Assembly: GCF_042242105.1 (NCBI RefSeq)
Contig: NC_092013.1
Coordinates: 18,592,618-18,656,617 of the forward strand
Length of the DNA stretch: 64,000 nt
Source: Pempheris klunzingeri
Lineage: Eukaryota; Chordata; Actinopteri; Acropomatiformes; Pempheridae
Direction: 5' to 3'
Shown here: positions 1 through 21,400 of the stretch, one piece after another
Layout: each line of letters begins with the position of its first letter
How positions within the stretch are numbered: position 1 is the first letter of the stretch
Made by a program: the position numbers and the translations under genes
Notes under the pieces: generated by a model
What the model was told of the DNA's origin: nothing
Database searches by the model: none
What the model saw: only the letters and a program-made list of their open reading frames with translations

Positions 1-8636
<8,636 letters not shown>

Positions 8637-9894
8637 AAGAGCAGCCCCCTCCCCTTCCACCACCCCCCACCCCTCCCTCAGCCCCGTTCCCGTGTCACCA
8701 GTGCTCCCACCCTCTCATCCACGCTGCTTCATCACTGTGTTGCCCCTTACCGTTTCCATTTCTGTAAGAGAGTCCTCTCACACCCAACCGACAGCCCAGC
8801 TCAGCTTCAGCACCTCTCCCTCAGCTCCATCCCCAGCAGGCCCATGAGCAGAGTCACATGCTCCGCTACCAAACCCTTCGTTCTAGTCCAGCAAGCTACA
8901 GTAATTATTCTAGGCTCTAGACTAATTTAGACGCTATCTAGATTTGTTTTTAACTAGTCTGCAATCTACTGCAGTAACTCGCACAGAGTCACTCAGTAGG
9001 GAGGAGGTGATGGCTGTGGGTTGTTAGCTGAGGTGTGAGCGCACATGCATGTATGTGTCTGTCTTTGTTTAAATCTTCGCAGATTCTTTTTTTTTTTTTT
9101 TGTTGTTGTTGTTTTTTTTTTTTCCAAATACAAATGTGGCATAGCAGCGGCTTCTGCTCGGAAAGAACGAGAGCCAGCTGAAATGAGCTCAGCGTAGGAT
9201 TGTCTGTTTAGTTCCGTTGTTGTGATCGGACACCTCCCGCAGCGCTCCGGCCCTGTTGTCTTTCATGTGATTTATCTTTCAAGGCAAAAGACACTGCTGC
9301 CGACGGTCAGGACCAGCAGCTGGAAAGAGCAGAGCAGAGTCGTAAAGTACGAACTGTGAAATTCACATTGATATTCGAAGAAGACTGAAAAGACGTGTGG
9401 ATCAAACCTGCAGTGTTGTCTTTGACCTGATCACACCTTAGCATGACATCCCGATAACTGTGAGCGTTTCGACTCCACTTGTTCTGTTTCCTCCACCGCT
9501 GTCTTTCAACACGTCCTCCTTCCAACTCATTTCTAAGTGGCTGTTTAACCCCGTGGCCACTGTCAGTGCCAAAAAAAAAAAAAATACAACAAGGCTAGCT
9601 TAGTCTGTAGAGATTGACACGTAATTAAACTGTGAATAGTGCGTTTCCTAGCAGAAGGCTGGTGTGACAGCAGAATGGGGAGACAGTACAAACCCCCCCC
9701 TCCCTCCCAGAGGAGATTATCATTGCCAGCACCCCTCGACCCTCGTGTGGATCACTGTAAATAATGTACAAGCTCTGACGCGTTGTTCAGTATGAGTGTA
9801 GTATTTTTGTGACATACTAAAAAGCTTCTAGTGGAGAGAAAACGTTCCTTCGCTCAGAGGGACAGCTCGAAAACGCTGTTTTTAAAAAAAATAT

Positions 9895-9915
9895 ATTTAT
9901 TTATTTATTTATTTA
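9895..9915 (+). promoter_or_regulatory. slc12a5: AU-rich element, five overlapping ATTTA
   Basis: Five overlapping ATTTA pentamers about 1.26 kb after the slc12a5 stop codon. In a transcript this is a class-II AU-rich element, the kind bound by HuR/ELAV or TTP proteins. Confidence 0.55.
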
Positions 9916-12327
9916 TCTATTGGATGGCATAGGCTCCTGTCACTACGGTAACCGTCATTGTAACCTCGACAAGCACTGCACCTGCACTGTCCGCCACTGT
10001 GCAACACGTGAGATTTTGATGAATTCATGAAGTTCATTAAATGAATTTAAAAAAAAAAAAAACTTACTAAATGTTATTTTTTCATCTAGAGAACAGATAT
10101 GTATTTATGTTTATAGACAGAAGTTACACATATTGATGAAATAGCTGTATGTCATTTTGATTGTCACTCAAAGATATATCGTTGTTTTGCCTAATTTAGA
10201 TACATTAAATGTGCCATATCAAAGTATTTTTCAAAGAGAAATAGTGAACAAAAATTCTATTGCCTAAATCAGAGAGAACAAAGTGTGCTGAAAACAAAAA
10301 AAAAGAGAAAACTGAGGTGTCTGCGTGAAACTAGTTTGTTTGGTGACACTGTAGTTGGAAAGTCACCCTATAGATGATGAGAAAAATAGATGTTCAGACC
10401 TCCGTAAAACTACCAACACCCAGATGCGAAGTATTGAACGTCTATCGATTGATTGTTTATAGGGTCTAGTTTAAATAAAGGGAGAGGACAAAGGCTTCTG
10501 TAGCTAGGAAACTCACTTTGTCCACAAGACTGAACTCTATGCAGTAGACTCTCCAGTCAGATTTTATATCCTCCAGATTGGCTAAGATTCGAGCCACACG
10601 TGTCCCCGACTGAACGGCTCGAGAGCAAATCACATTTAGGTTCAAAAAAAGTGCATCTGGGAAGAAACGTGCAATAGCTGAAATCCGGACTCATGTGATC
10701 ATGTTATTTATTTTTTTACACATATATTTTGTATATGTAGATTTCGTAAGTCTTTAAAAAAAAAAAATCCAGAATCATCTCACTCTGACCAAGGACAGCT
10801 GTCACTTTACTTTGATTTGGTTTCTTTTCTTGAAGAAACTGTTTTTGGTCATTTGCACTTGTAGTAGAACTATGAATAGAAACAAATACGTATACATATA
10901 TATGTATATACATATACATATATGTGTGTGTATACTTATATATATATATACATACAGTATATACAATATAGGGAAGCAAAGCAAATTAGTTTCTAGAACT
11001 ATTTAAAAACAGTATTAAATGTTTTAAGTGTTGCTTGAATGTCTGACCATATGTTGTGAATGCTGCTAGTTTCAATAGATTTATTTGTACTGTAAATAGA
11101 GACGACTAAAGCAACATTAAAGACCGAGTGGAAAAGGGTAAAGACATACATATCAGTGGTGGTGGTGGTCAAACGAGACAAGGCTGCTCCTAAACATCTG
11201 GCCTGTGGTCCTCGGACAGGGTTAGCTTTCTGTTTTAGTAGAAAACGATACTGAAAACCATGATGCAATATTACAACTGAGGGCAAGTCCGCCACCCTTT
11301 TATTCCCTTTTAAAAAAAGAAACACTCCCTTGATTATTTCCACATTTAATCCAATGAGTAACGTGAACCGATTTTATGGTAACAGATTATTAATTTACGT
11401 CGTTTACTTAAAGAACTTTACAGGAATCACCAAAACGTGTTTGAATATGAATATTTCTGGTTTATCTGCTAAAGGTTAGTGCAATTTTTAACACATCTGT
11501 GATACTGAAGAAGAAGAAGAAGCCACTCCTAGTTTTCACAGACTTTAGGGTGCCAAGTGGTGATGATTTAACTCTGACAAAGGGGGGGGTTGTTTAACGC
11601 TCACATCCGTTTTTGAAGAACATGGCTATTTTGGGATTGTCTCCACAACATTGCCTGCATCAACTGAGCCTTTTAAATTTATTCAAAAGAGATAGATATC
11701 TGATGTTTATTGGAGAAGTTTATTGGAAATGAATTTATTTACTGAATTATAAATGTTTTATAATTGCTGTTTGCATGGTACTATGTGGCAATATTTGTTT
11801 TAGTGGTTTCTATAGTGATGACTTACAAGGTGCAGAGCGGGGTCAAAGGTTGTCAGATGGTCTCACAGACTCTGAGAGCTCAGAGGTGTTTGCTGCGACA
11901 TGGCCAGACCTTGAAAACAAGTCTTTTGCAAAAAATAAGAAAACATATGAGTTCACTATATTGTTACTTGTTATATTTCAATCTTGCTCAAGTAATCTTA
12001 CGTAACGTAATAGGAGATTTTGAGTTTGCGAATGAATGGGCCCTCGAGACGGTCATCCCACCTTTTGTAAATATCTATCACTTAAGTCAGAGACACTGTA
12101 ACCTACTAGTGTTGTCTTTTGTTGTACACTGTTCTATCACTGTGGACAAAGTCTTAGAGTTTTGTAAGCTTATGTGCAATATTGTTCTCACATTATTTTT
12201 CTTTTTTTCTTTTCTTCCGTTTTGTCACAGTTGTGGTAAAAAAAATTTTTTTTTTTTTTCTACAAACAACTGCAGGTGTCAGCAGTCACTTATTTCATCC
12301 GAATGTTTGTCGCCAGGTCTTATGGAC

Positions 12328-12333
12328 AATAAA
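12328..12333 (+). terminator. slc12a5: Candidate poly(A) signal of slc12a5 (proximal)
   Basis: AATAAA about 3.7 kb after the stop codon, followed by CAGTGTTCATC. Use of this site cannot be judged without transcript ends. Confidence 0.45.
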
Positions 12334-12757
12334 GATCTACAGTGTTCATCCCAAATGTGGCTGAGACAGCAAAGCACTTTACACTGAGGGGGTCCTCTGT
12401 GACAGGACCAGTCTGCAGGAGTTGGGGGAGGGGGAGGGTCGAACAAGAGCCAGCCTGCTCTGCACAGACTCCATCCCACAGTGATCTCTGGTGGCGCGTG
12501 AGTGTATTACAGACAGCTGCGGAGGTCTGACGGCTCAGACCATAAAATACGGTTCATTCCCATCAGCTTGCAGCAGTTTTGAACTGCAGCGATCCAGAGA
12601 CCTACCTGCTGATTTTGTTTACATCTAATCGTTCGATTAGCATTTTAGCATGCATCACACTCTTTCCTTTCTCTTGCCAAACTTCTTAAAAAGAATAATA
12701 GTAACTGTTAAATTTATAGTGCTTGTCACTCAATCTGTGAGGTGAGCCTTCCCAGAA

Positions 12758-12818
12758 TCCCCCTCCCCTCCCTTCCCCTCCCCTTCTCTCCCCTCCCTAC
12801 TCTCTCTCTCTCTCTCCT
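12758..12818 (+). repeat. Polypyrimidine tract
   Basis: 41 uninterrupted pyrimidines (12758-12798), one A, then a CT repeat to 12818. The opposite strand is a homopurine run that could form a triplex (H-DNA). Confidence 0.8.
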
Positions 12819-13889
12819 CACCCCACCTGCCCTAAACCCCCCCGGCCTCCCCCATCCCGGCCACTGAACCCACCCCAGCTCTGTACTTTAAATGTGATTG
12901 CAGTATAATTCTGAAAAATGATCAAAGAATATAAAACTCGCGCTTCCAATTCTGGCACTGGCTCTGCTCGGACGGCACAAGATAGTCGACTCTGAAACCA
13001 GCACGTCCCCCTCTCCCCCCAAACTGGTCCACGATTTAGATCAGATCCTTCGCCTGCACAACTGTAGCATGAGACAAAGTTGCCGGTGATCATTACTCAG
13101 TCTCCATCCTTAAATGGATATTAAGGGCTCTGAAACACATCTGTTACCGGGTTGAGGAGGCTGTCCTGTTAAGACACCAACAGAGAAAATACAAAACGAA
13201 TCCCAGAGCACGGCAGAGAGGGCACACACACACACCCTTCAGGGTTACTTTTTCACGGAGGCGTCTGACAGACGTGCCTGATGCTGGAGGTGAAGCAGCA
13301 GCTGCACTCACATCTTCACACAGTCCATCTGTCTGGGAGTCAGATGAGAAGATCTCAAGTGGCGATCTGAGCCGTGCGAGCAGAGCCCCGTCCCAGTTAT
13401 GTTGTGTAACTCAGTGCATGCATGCAATTACCCTGAACAAGGTGTATTGAAAATATATTGGGTGTTTGTGGTATTAAAGTAATTCCTTTATATCAGTTAG
13501 AAACTTTTCTTTCTAGTAGTATGATTTTGTTTTTCCTTTACTTAGGACTGGCCAATCATTGTATCCAAGATGAATATTATTATAGTACGAGATTCTATTT
13601 TTTATGGTGGATTTGTTGACAAAGTCCTCTCATTGTGTCAAATAGTATCTGCAGATAAACTGATTACCAAAGTATATTTCAGTTAACTACATAAATGATA
13701 GTGTGCAAATGTGTGCTCCAGTGAATCAGACACAGACAAATAAATACTGTTTACTTCCTTTGACAAAACAAAAAAAAAATAAATTGTAGCAATTTTCAGT
13801 TAATGGATCAAAGTATTGTTTCAGTCGGGTAAAACTAAGAAAATTGCCAAAGTATCAGAGGAGACGCCTGCAGAATATCTGCCTGTCCA

Positions 13890-14300
13890 AAGACCGTAGA
13901 TTTACCCACAATGCACCCATTTACTGTGGTTCTATTTAATGTGTTATTATTAGTATAATTATCACCAGTTGCCAAGAGTGAGGTTTTATGTTTGTATCAA
14001 CAAACCTTTGATGCAAACATTCGTCACTTTCTTCCCTAAAATAAGCACAAAGAGTGGAAACCACCAGCTACTAAAATCCACCTACCAGTGTCCCTAAAGC
14101 TCATTAATCAACAAGTTGTCTTTTCTTTTCAATCTGTACAAAAAGTGAAGAGTAAAAATGATAAAAGGTAATTTTACAGTTTTATCTTGACTTGTAGCCG
14201 CTGCCAGTCAGCCAGAGAACTCTCCAGGAAGTTACTGGTCCCCACCAGGAAACAGTCCTGTCCGCCATGCAGCCATTTATCATGATTACACTTTGGTTTT
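13890..14300. repeat. Diverged fish dispersed repeat, copy 3
   Basis: Segments such as AAAATCCACCTACCAGTG, CTAAAGCTCATTAATCAAC, CAATCTGTACAAAAAGTGAA and GTTGCCAAGAGTGAGG occur in an arrangement that I recognise from an abundant percomorph repeat. Confidence 0.5.
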
Positions 14301-15045
14301 CCCATAGTTTTAATAAAAGTCCTTGATCATTGAGCTTCAGGGGCACCGATGGCAGATTTTTTGCTCCCTTTGGACAGAATAGAGGCGTTTCCAGTCTTTG
14401 TGCTGCACCTTGTTAGTTGGCTGCCCCATTTATTAAGGTGACAGACAGGAGTATTGATCCTGGGAAATGTATTTTCTTCTAACACTTTATGGTCTTTAAA
14501 AGTGCAGGATATGATGAAGTAAGCAGTACCTCCCCTCCAGGTTTGTGTTTAACTCACTGGAGCTGTTGGAAACATTTTGTATGGATGCTTGAAACACTGT
14601 ACTGGATGTAGATATAGATGATATATACAGCATACACACAAAGACACACCTGTATCAAATTTCAGTACTATGAAAATGTTTTTCCATTCAGAACCGTTCA
14701 TTACTCTTCCTTGATACTGTACCTAGTCTTATGGTAAAGCCGTAGTGTGTTCCTTTCAGTTCTGTGGGAGTGTGTATGTGTGTACATGTGCACTTGTAAC
14801 CGCTGGGGGCGGGGGTGGGAGGGGGCTACGTGTAAATAAATCAAATACAGTTAGTGTGGAGGTGTTTTTTTTGTGTCAGTGTAAGTTAAATATTCTAAAA
14901 TAAAAAAACATGTATTATTCTCTATTGTGTTTCATGGTACATTAAAAAGAGGAAAAAGTAGTTTTATCTTACATTTCAAATGCTTATATCTCTATGGCTT
15001 CTGGCGATACCCGTTCCATTTTATAGATTTGTCAGCACAAAATGC

Positions 15046-15051
15046 AATAAA
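15046..15051 (+). terminator. slc12a5: Distal poly(A) signal, + strand (slc12a5 side)
   Basis: AATAAA followed within 25 nt by a T- and GT-containing stretch. It lies 11 bp from the opposing poly(A) signal of ncoa5. Confidence 0.5.
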
Positions 15052-15061
15052 CCAATACCAT

Positions 15062-15067
15062 TTTATT
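15062..15067 (-). terminator. ncoa5: Candidate poly(A) signal of ncoa5
   Basis: TTTATT on the + strand is AATAAA on the - strand, about 417 bp after the ncoa5 stop codon. I saw no other exact - strand AATAAA between the stop and this point. Confidence 0.65.
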
Positions 15068-15483
15068 ACAGCAACTGTGTCTTGAGTTTTTAATCTTGTC
15101 TTGTACCGACAATGGAAATGTTACAAATTAAAAAGGACACTGTGCAAAACTATAAAACACACAACACAGATCACGGTTGGAAAAGAACTTGAACCAAAAT
15201 AAACTGTATTTTACACAGCTCATAGTTAAGCTCACGTGTCAGACGACTGGATAATTATCTTCTGGCTAACAATTCAAAGCAGAGACCCACAGGCGGGCTC
15301 AATAATTCATCAAATTCAATCAACTGAACACAATAACCAGAATAAAATAAAATAAAACCTTCAAAAAGCTTTTACGAAACATTCCTACAGTCTACCTACA
15401 CACAGCTGGTAAATTCACTGCACGGAGAGCAGATGTGGCGTCTGTTTGTGTCAGAGGGGGCGGCGGACCTCACATTAGGCCCA

Positions 15484-18400
15484 TCAGTAATGTCGGGGGT
15501 ACATGGACATGGGTGGGGTCTGGCCCATGCCGGGTGTCTGCCTGGGGGGCTGCTGCTGGCTCACGGCAGTGCCCACCAGGTGGTTGAGGGACGGTCCGCT
15601 CTGAATGAGGGTGTCCAGAGCCTTCTGCACACTCGGGTTGTCAAAATTGATACCCGCAGCAGAGGTGGGGGGTCTTTGCCCGCCTGGTGCGACTGGCATG
15701 CGGCCCGGTGGGGTGCCGTAACCCTGGGACCCAGATGGAAGAGATGGGCGGGGCTGGTTCGCAGCAGAGGGCGGGCCGTGGGAGCCATAGGCCTGTGACT
15801 GGGACACAGAGGAGGGCGGGCCTCCAGTGCCCGCAGAAGCTCCAGTGGCGCTGTTGAACAGGCTGAGGATTTTAGCCTGCAGGTCCTGCTGATGGCTGGG
15901 GTTAGCCGAGGCGCCCGCACCAGCCGACAGGCCGAGGTGGCTGGACTGTGGGGTTGTGTGAGCAGAGAGGGATGGAGGGGGTGGCAGTCCTGCACCTGAG
16001 GGTGCAATGTCGTGGTGTCCTGCTGCAGGAGCTGCAACGTGGGCTGGAGCTGTAAGAGGACAGGCTCAGTTAGAATTAGCTGCATTAGAGCATTTTTAAG
16101 TCTATTGTAGACGTACATTTAAAGAGTTCCTCCTCTTTCACATAATACTAAAGTCAGAGACGCAGGACAAAATCCAGTCTTTATTCTGTACAAAAATGCA
16201 TTTTGAAGTTGAGCTGAAGTTAAAAAGAAGCTTCAGCAGTCTGAGTTAGAGATATTTAGGGGGCATCTTAGAGATACATAAATAATGGAAAATATTCAAC
16301 TACATTATTTATATTAATGAAATCATTTTTCCTCCCACCTGAAAGAGGGTCTCCAGCACTTCGTAGTAGTCGGGCTCTTTTGTCCTTCAGATATGCAATG
16401 AGACTGTCCATTTCCTCTGGGGTTACAAATCTGCCACACAGGAAAAAATATTATTTTAACTGTGAAGATTTTTGTGTTAAGTCAACGTCACGCAGCACTT
16501 TGACGAGTCCCGATCATTTTAAAGTGGATACCTGTTTTCAGACAGCAGTGTGATGGCGGTGAGCACAGAAATGGGGTGGCTCTCTCTGTCAGGCTCCCTG
16601 AGTAACACATCATCCGCCATCTTGGCAGCTTTCCTGGCAATTTCCTCACGTTCCTTTTCACGGTTTTCAACTTTGTAGGCATCATAGTTGTGGGCGACCA
16701 GCATCATGGCGTCCTGCATTGGCATGTTTCGATGCTCTACAGCAAGAAGGACCCACCCAGCGCATGTTAGCGTGTAAAACAGTCCATCCTCTTTACTTTT
16801 TGTGTGACCAAAGTGACCCAACAGGTGCACATTAGTGTGCTGCATTACCTTGTGGCGTGCCGAACAAAATGTTGACAGTACAAGACCGGTGGACCTGGTG
16901 CTGTTGGGTGATGATAATGGCGAAGGGAGTGCGGGCTCGGCCTACATCCTCCAGCGCCTGCGTTAGTGACACTTCTGTGTTGAGGAAGATCAGGTCTACC
17001 ACCATGCCCAAGTCACGGACTTTGCGCCCAACCGTCTCAGCATACTCCCTACAGTTGTTTTTGAAGCACACGTACACACGGGCAGACACAAACACAAACA
17101 CAGGTGCGATATGAAATGACAACATCCCACATGCCCGTCTTTATTTACAGACACGTCTGTGGTCCAACATCCATGTTTCCTGTGAAGAGCAGAGAGTGGA
17201 CATACTTTTGTGCCTTGTTGACGACGATCACAGAGCAGTCAACAGGGCGGTCAGTGTCGTAGCGCCGCTGGAGTTCTTCGTAGTACTGCCGGTACAATTC
17301 ATTACGCCGCCGCTCTTCTGGTCGAGCGCGATCATCTACAGATGAAGAGGGGGGTGGGCGGGATTAGAAAGTTTAATGCCAGCATCATTTTCTGCATTTG
17401 AATCTGGACAGACAGAGAGAGAGCGCAGCAGTGCACAACATTTTATACTGAAATGGATCTTTAGAACACAAATGAAATTCACTTAAACATTTGTTTCCAA
17501 CTCTACATACGCAGTTTAAATAAAAATAGTTTAGGTTGTTGAGTAGTCATTTTTCTAAGTGATGGCGCCGTGCCCCCACATGCACACTGTAGAGCACACG
17601 TACCCTCCGACTCACGGCGTCCATTCCAGGGGTCTCTGTAAGGGTCCCTGTAGGGTTCATCCTTCCTTCGGTAAAAGTCCTCAGTACCACCTCCACTGCG
17701 GTAGTATCGGTCGTAGTCATCTCTGCTGTATTAAAACATTTCAGGTTCAGACAAACATGCAACAGCTTAGCATTGGATTTCCAACCAATGAGCCGAGTGT
17801 CAGGACTCACCTGTATGCAGAGTCCCGCAGGTCCCCTCTGATGTCCTTGTCTCTGCTCTCAGAGCTGCGGTAACGGTAGTCATGGTCACGCGAGTGTCCG
17901 CCCGTCCTCGGCTCTCTTCCTGGATCCCTCCCATCACGGCTGTCCCGAGGCTCTCGTCCATCCCGCCCGTCACGGGATGGGTACATGGGCGAACGTGACC
18001 GAGGCCGAGGCTCTTTGCTCTCCCCATAACTGCCGTAGGGGGCCCTGAGAGAAGAGTTACCAGTCAGTGCCGGGAAGGTTGGAGTTAAGAGGAGAAACTA
18101 CAAGAGGGTAACAGGAATTTCTGTCCCCGACTGGCGAGGACAGGTCTACAGTCGGTATTTTCACTTTAATCCAACTAATTTGTATTTAATCAGTACTAAA
18201 AGATGGAACATATATTCATTCGCACAATCAAAGCAGACCAACGGAAAGCAGCTATCGTTTTCGCAATAAGCTGCTAAGTACAGTTCAATCCAGGAGGTGA
18301 TCCCGATAAGCGTCCTTTCAACAACGAACGACGAAAATGTCCGGTGATCTGTGAACGCAACAATATCGGTTCGTCGACCATCTGAGGTTCATTGACCATA

Positions 18401-21400
18401 AATCCATCTCTAAAAATACACACGAACCTTCGCTGTTTAACATTGTTGAACAAAGCAGTTTATTTTGCTGACAATGACTTGCATTGTGTTCTTCAGGACG
18501 CCATATTCCCATGCTGCAAATGTGAGTCACAGTTTAAAAAAAAAAAAAAATAGAACTGTAAAGGTCTAATACAAGTTATTGATCTCATCTTGGACAATTT
18601 CCAAAACAGGAAGAAAGATATATCTATTTCACAGAAAATTCGGTTTCTACATGTGAAGGTGTCCAAGAATCGAGATACATGATGTTTCTAAGCAAACTGT
18701 AGAAATAGAAAACAAGTTCCTAAAATTGTGAACTGACTACGGGTGTATCCAAGTGTCATGTTTGGTGCTGCTACAATTTTTTGGTCCAAGAAAAAGTAGA
18801 TGAGTGCTCACTCTTCTGTTGCCTTTAGGTAGGATACATAGGGCCACTCGACAGGCCTCTCAGTTTCATAAGACAACAGTTTTACTTCAGTCTCCTCAGT
18901 TCTCTTCAAAGTGTGCACTCTAAGGTTGGTCTTCACTGCTTTCCTTGACCTCAAAACGTTTCAAGGAAGAGTGGTAAGAAAAGCATTTGTTTTAAGACTA
19001 CTCAGAATAAGTAGTAGCTATGAACTGGTTACAGTGTCACCACACAAAGACGTATCAGAGCTTAGCGTTCAGTCTAATCACTGGCCAACATCGGTAATAG
19101 TTTTTGTTTTTAAAGCTAGCAGTGCTATGGAGCAACATTGTTAGAATGGGTCCCCAATGTGACATGATGCAGTGCTGACTGGTTTTACGTCATCAATGTT
19201 TTATTATTTAATCTATTATGATCTTAAGTTGTTAGTTGGTGCGTGTTGGAGAAATGGAGCAATGTGTCAAAAAGGCAGGGAAGAAGTCAGCTGCTAGTTA
19301 GCAAATGTGGAGATGAACAATGTAGTTAACATTTAAAAACACTTTTGTTCACAAAATAATTCATCCAAAAACACAAGATTAGTTTCTTCAACTCATGCGT
19401 TTGTCACACCTAATTTAAGTAAAAGGCCATGTTGTAGGACATGGACCTTTTAACAGATATGTGGCTGGGCAGACGGGTTCCTTCAGCCAGAAAGATGTAT
19501 ATTCAGGCTATAAAGCATTGAAAATGTCTGTTCAGACATTGAAAAGCCATAAGGCAAGAATCTTTGAGACAAAGACACTAAACTGCATTCACATGGTGCT
19601 TTTCTTTATTTCAACACATCTGGAAATTTAAATTTAAAAAAGGTGAAATATTGACCGTCCCATAAACCATCACAAAACCATCTAATGGTACGACCGCTTC
19701 CATCGAGCGAATCTCACCACTGGTGGAAATGACATTTGACGAAAAGGTTATGCGCTTTCTCTTTTTTACCGACAACCTCGAAGGCGATGGTAGTTCTTCA
19801 CACCCATTTCGCGTTACTTTACCTTCGTGGAGGGCTCTGCTGGGATTGAGGTTTAGCTTGCCGTCGCTCCACTGCCATATTTACATCTGAAAATAAATCA
19901 ATCCAAACGTTGAACATAACAGTGACATGTAAATCAGCTTATTTGTTCACGCAGAATGGAATGGCCGCGTCAACACTTCTTCGATCCAAATGAAACTGAG
20001 CTCCAATATCCAAGCTTGAAAGTCCAAACTGGACGAGAGTCAAAATGCAGCAAATCGCGTTGCCAAATCTGTCGAATTGAGTTTAAGATGAACACCAATA
20101 GAAGGAATTCTTTTCTCCCATTTCAAATTGGCTAAAATTTAGCAAAGCTTGAATGTGTGAATTAGTTTTCAACTTCAAATTTGGCGTTCAGAAATCCCGG
20201 AAACCACAAGTGCCAACTGAAGTGACACAATTGAATCCATGTTGAAGAAAATTCCACAACGATGTTGCAAATAAAAACAAGATATCAGAATTTCTGGCTT
20301 TGCCAGCATTGAATAATGCACTTGTTTATTTGCTTTGTAAGCCAATACTGTAATATAGCTACAAAAAGACAGGATTAAGTAGAAAAAAGGCTGATCTAAG
20401 CTAGTTGTAGGTCATATCATACAACCTACACTTTTCTGACATTACTTAAGGATAATGTGGTGTTCCACTTTTATCACCGGTGTTTTAGGCATTTCATTTA
20501 ATGGATGTAGCATATCACATCATTAAAATGGTGAATAAAAAAAAGACAATATATTTTAGGCCTATAATTATTCCTAACTAGATGAATAGTTGGCATCTCT
20601 AGCTTTCATATACAGCATTTATCCACACATCACTGGTCAACTGTTAATCCTTAAAATAGCGTATTTCTGCTATTTTTCTTTGCTGGCATTTTAAAACACC
20701 AAATCCACAAAAGCAGATTATTTTCAGGATTAACATTTAAACCAACATGTCATCAAATTCTTTACACAAAAAAAAATGTAGCATTAATCTTTAAATAAGT
20801 TGGTTGTGCTGCTCGCTGTGCATCAATAAAAACCTATCCTTTTGAGCCGGACAATCACATCCACTGCAGTCGAAGCTTACCTATTTTATAACTTTTATAT
20901 ATTCGACCCTTTTGGGCCGCCTTTGCAGCTTCGGCTTCCTCAATGCGTTCAAATTGTACAAATCCAAACCCACGAAACATGGATACGCCTGGAAGAGGAA
21001 CATTTTAAGTGGGATCATTTAGGGTAATTTTGAAGAACATTTTGGATACCTACCAATTTACCCACTTTAAAAAAAAGTTATCAGTAGGGACATCATTCAT
21101 TTTACATGCTTGCATTTTATGAAAAATGCTATGTTAATGCTAGTAGACATCTAAAAGCAATTTAAAATTGCTTTTAAAAATACTCCAACAGTGGGTGACA
21201 TTCAGGGACAATCAGCCTGATTCGTGAATTTAAACTGACAACTTATTGGTTGTATTGCATTTACTGACCGACTATCTTCCCGTATGGGCTGAACAGGTCT
21301 TCCAAATCCTTCTTTTCCATGTCGGAGGTCGGCAAATTCCCAACAAAAATCCGTCTCTCCAAATCTCTAGGCTCATTACTGCTGCAGGAGCGCGAGTAAC

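Larger units (their letters stand above)
8637..15051 (+). other. slc12a5: slc12a5 3' UTR and downstream gene-free region
   Basis: No coding exon was found over 6.4 kb. Poly(A) signals AATAAA occur at 12328-12333 (before a GT-containing stretch) and at 15046-15051, so the 3' UTR could be about 3.7 kb or 6.4 kb. The region holds an AU-rich element, AT dinucleotide palindromes (about 10886-10970), a pyrimidine tract and a dispersed repeat. A 207-codon open frame at 11764-12387 is rich in Phe/Leu/Cys and looks fortuitous. Confidence 0.55.

Noticed and set aside
8806-8814. REST/NRSF site (TTCAGCACC) in the slc12a5 3' UTR
   Set aside because: Only the left half-site matches; the right half (GGACAGCGCC) is absent.
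11764-12387. 207-codon open frame on + strand
   Set aside because: Lies downstream of slc12a5 coding sequence, is rich in Phe/Leu/Cys with poly-T-derived Phe runs, lacks a known domain and overlaps a likely 3' UTR; treated as chance.
15433-15798. 121-codon frame on + strand
   Set aside because: Antisense shadow of the GC-rich last ncoa5 exon.
16431-16531. Possible U12 intron in ncoa5 (donor GTATCCAC)
   Set aside because: The donor departs from consensus after GTATCC, and the only branch-like motif (GACTTAAC) is about 45 nt from the AG, too far for a minor-class intron.
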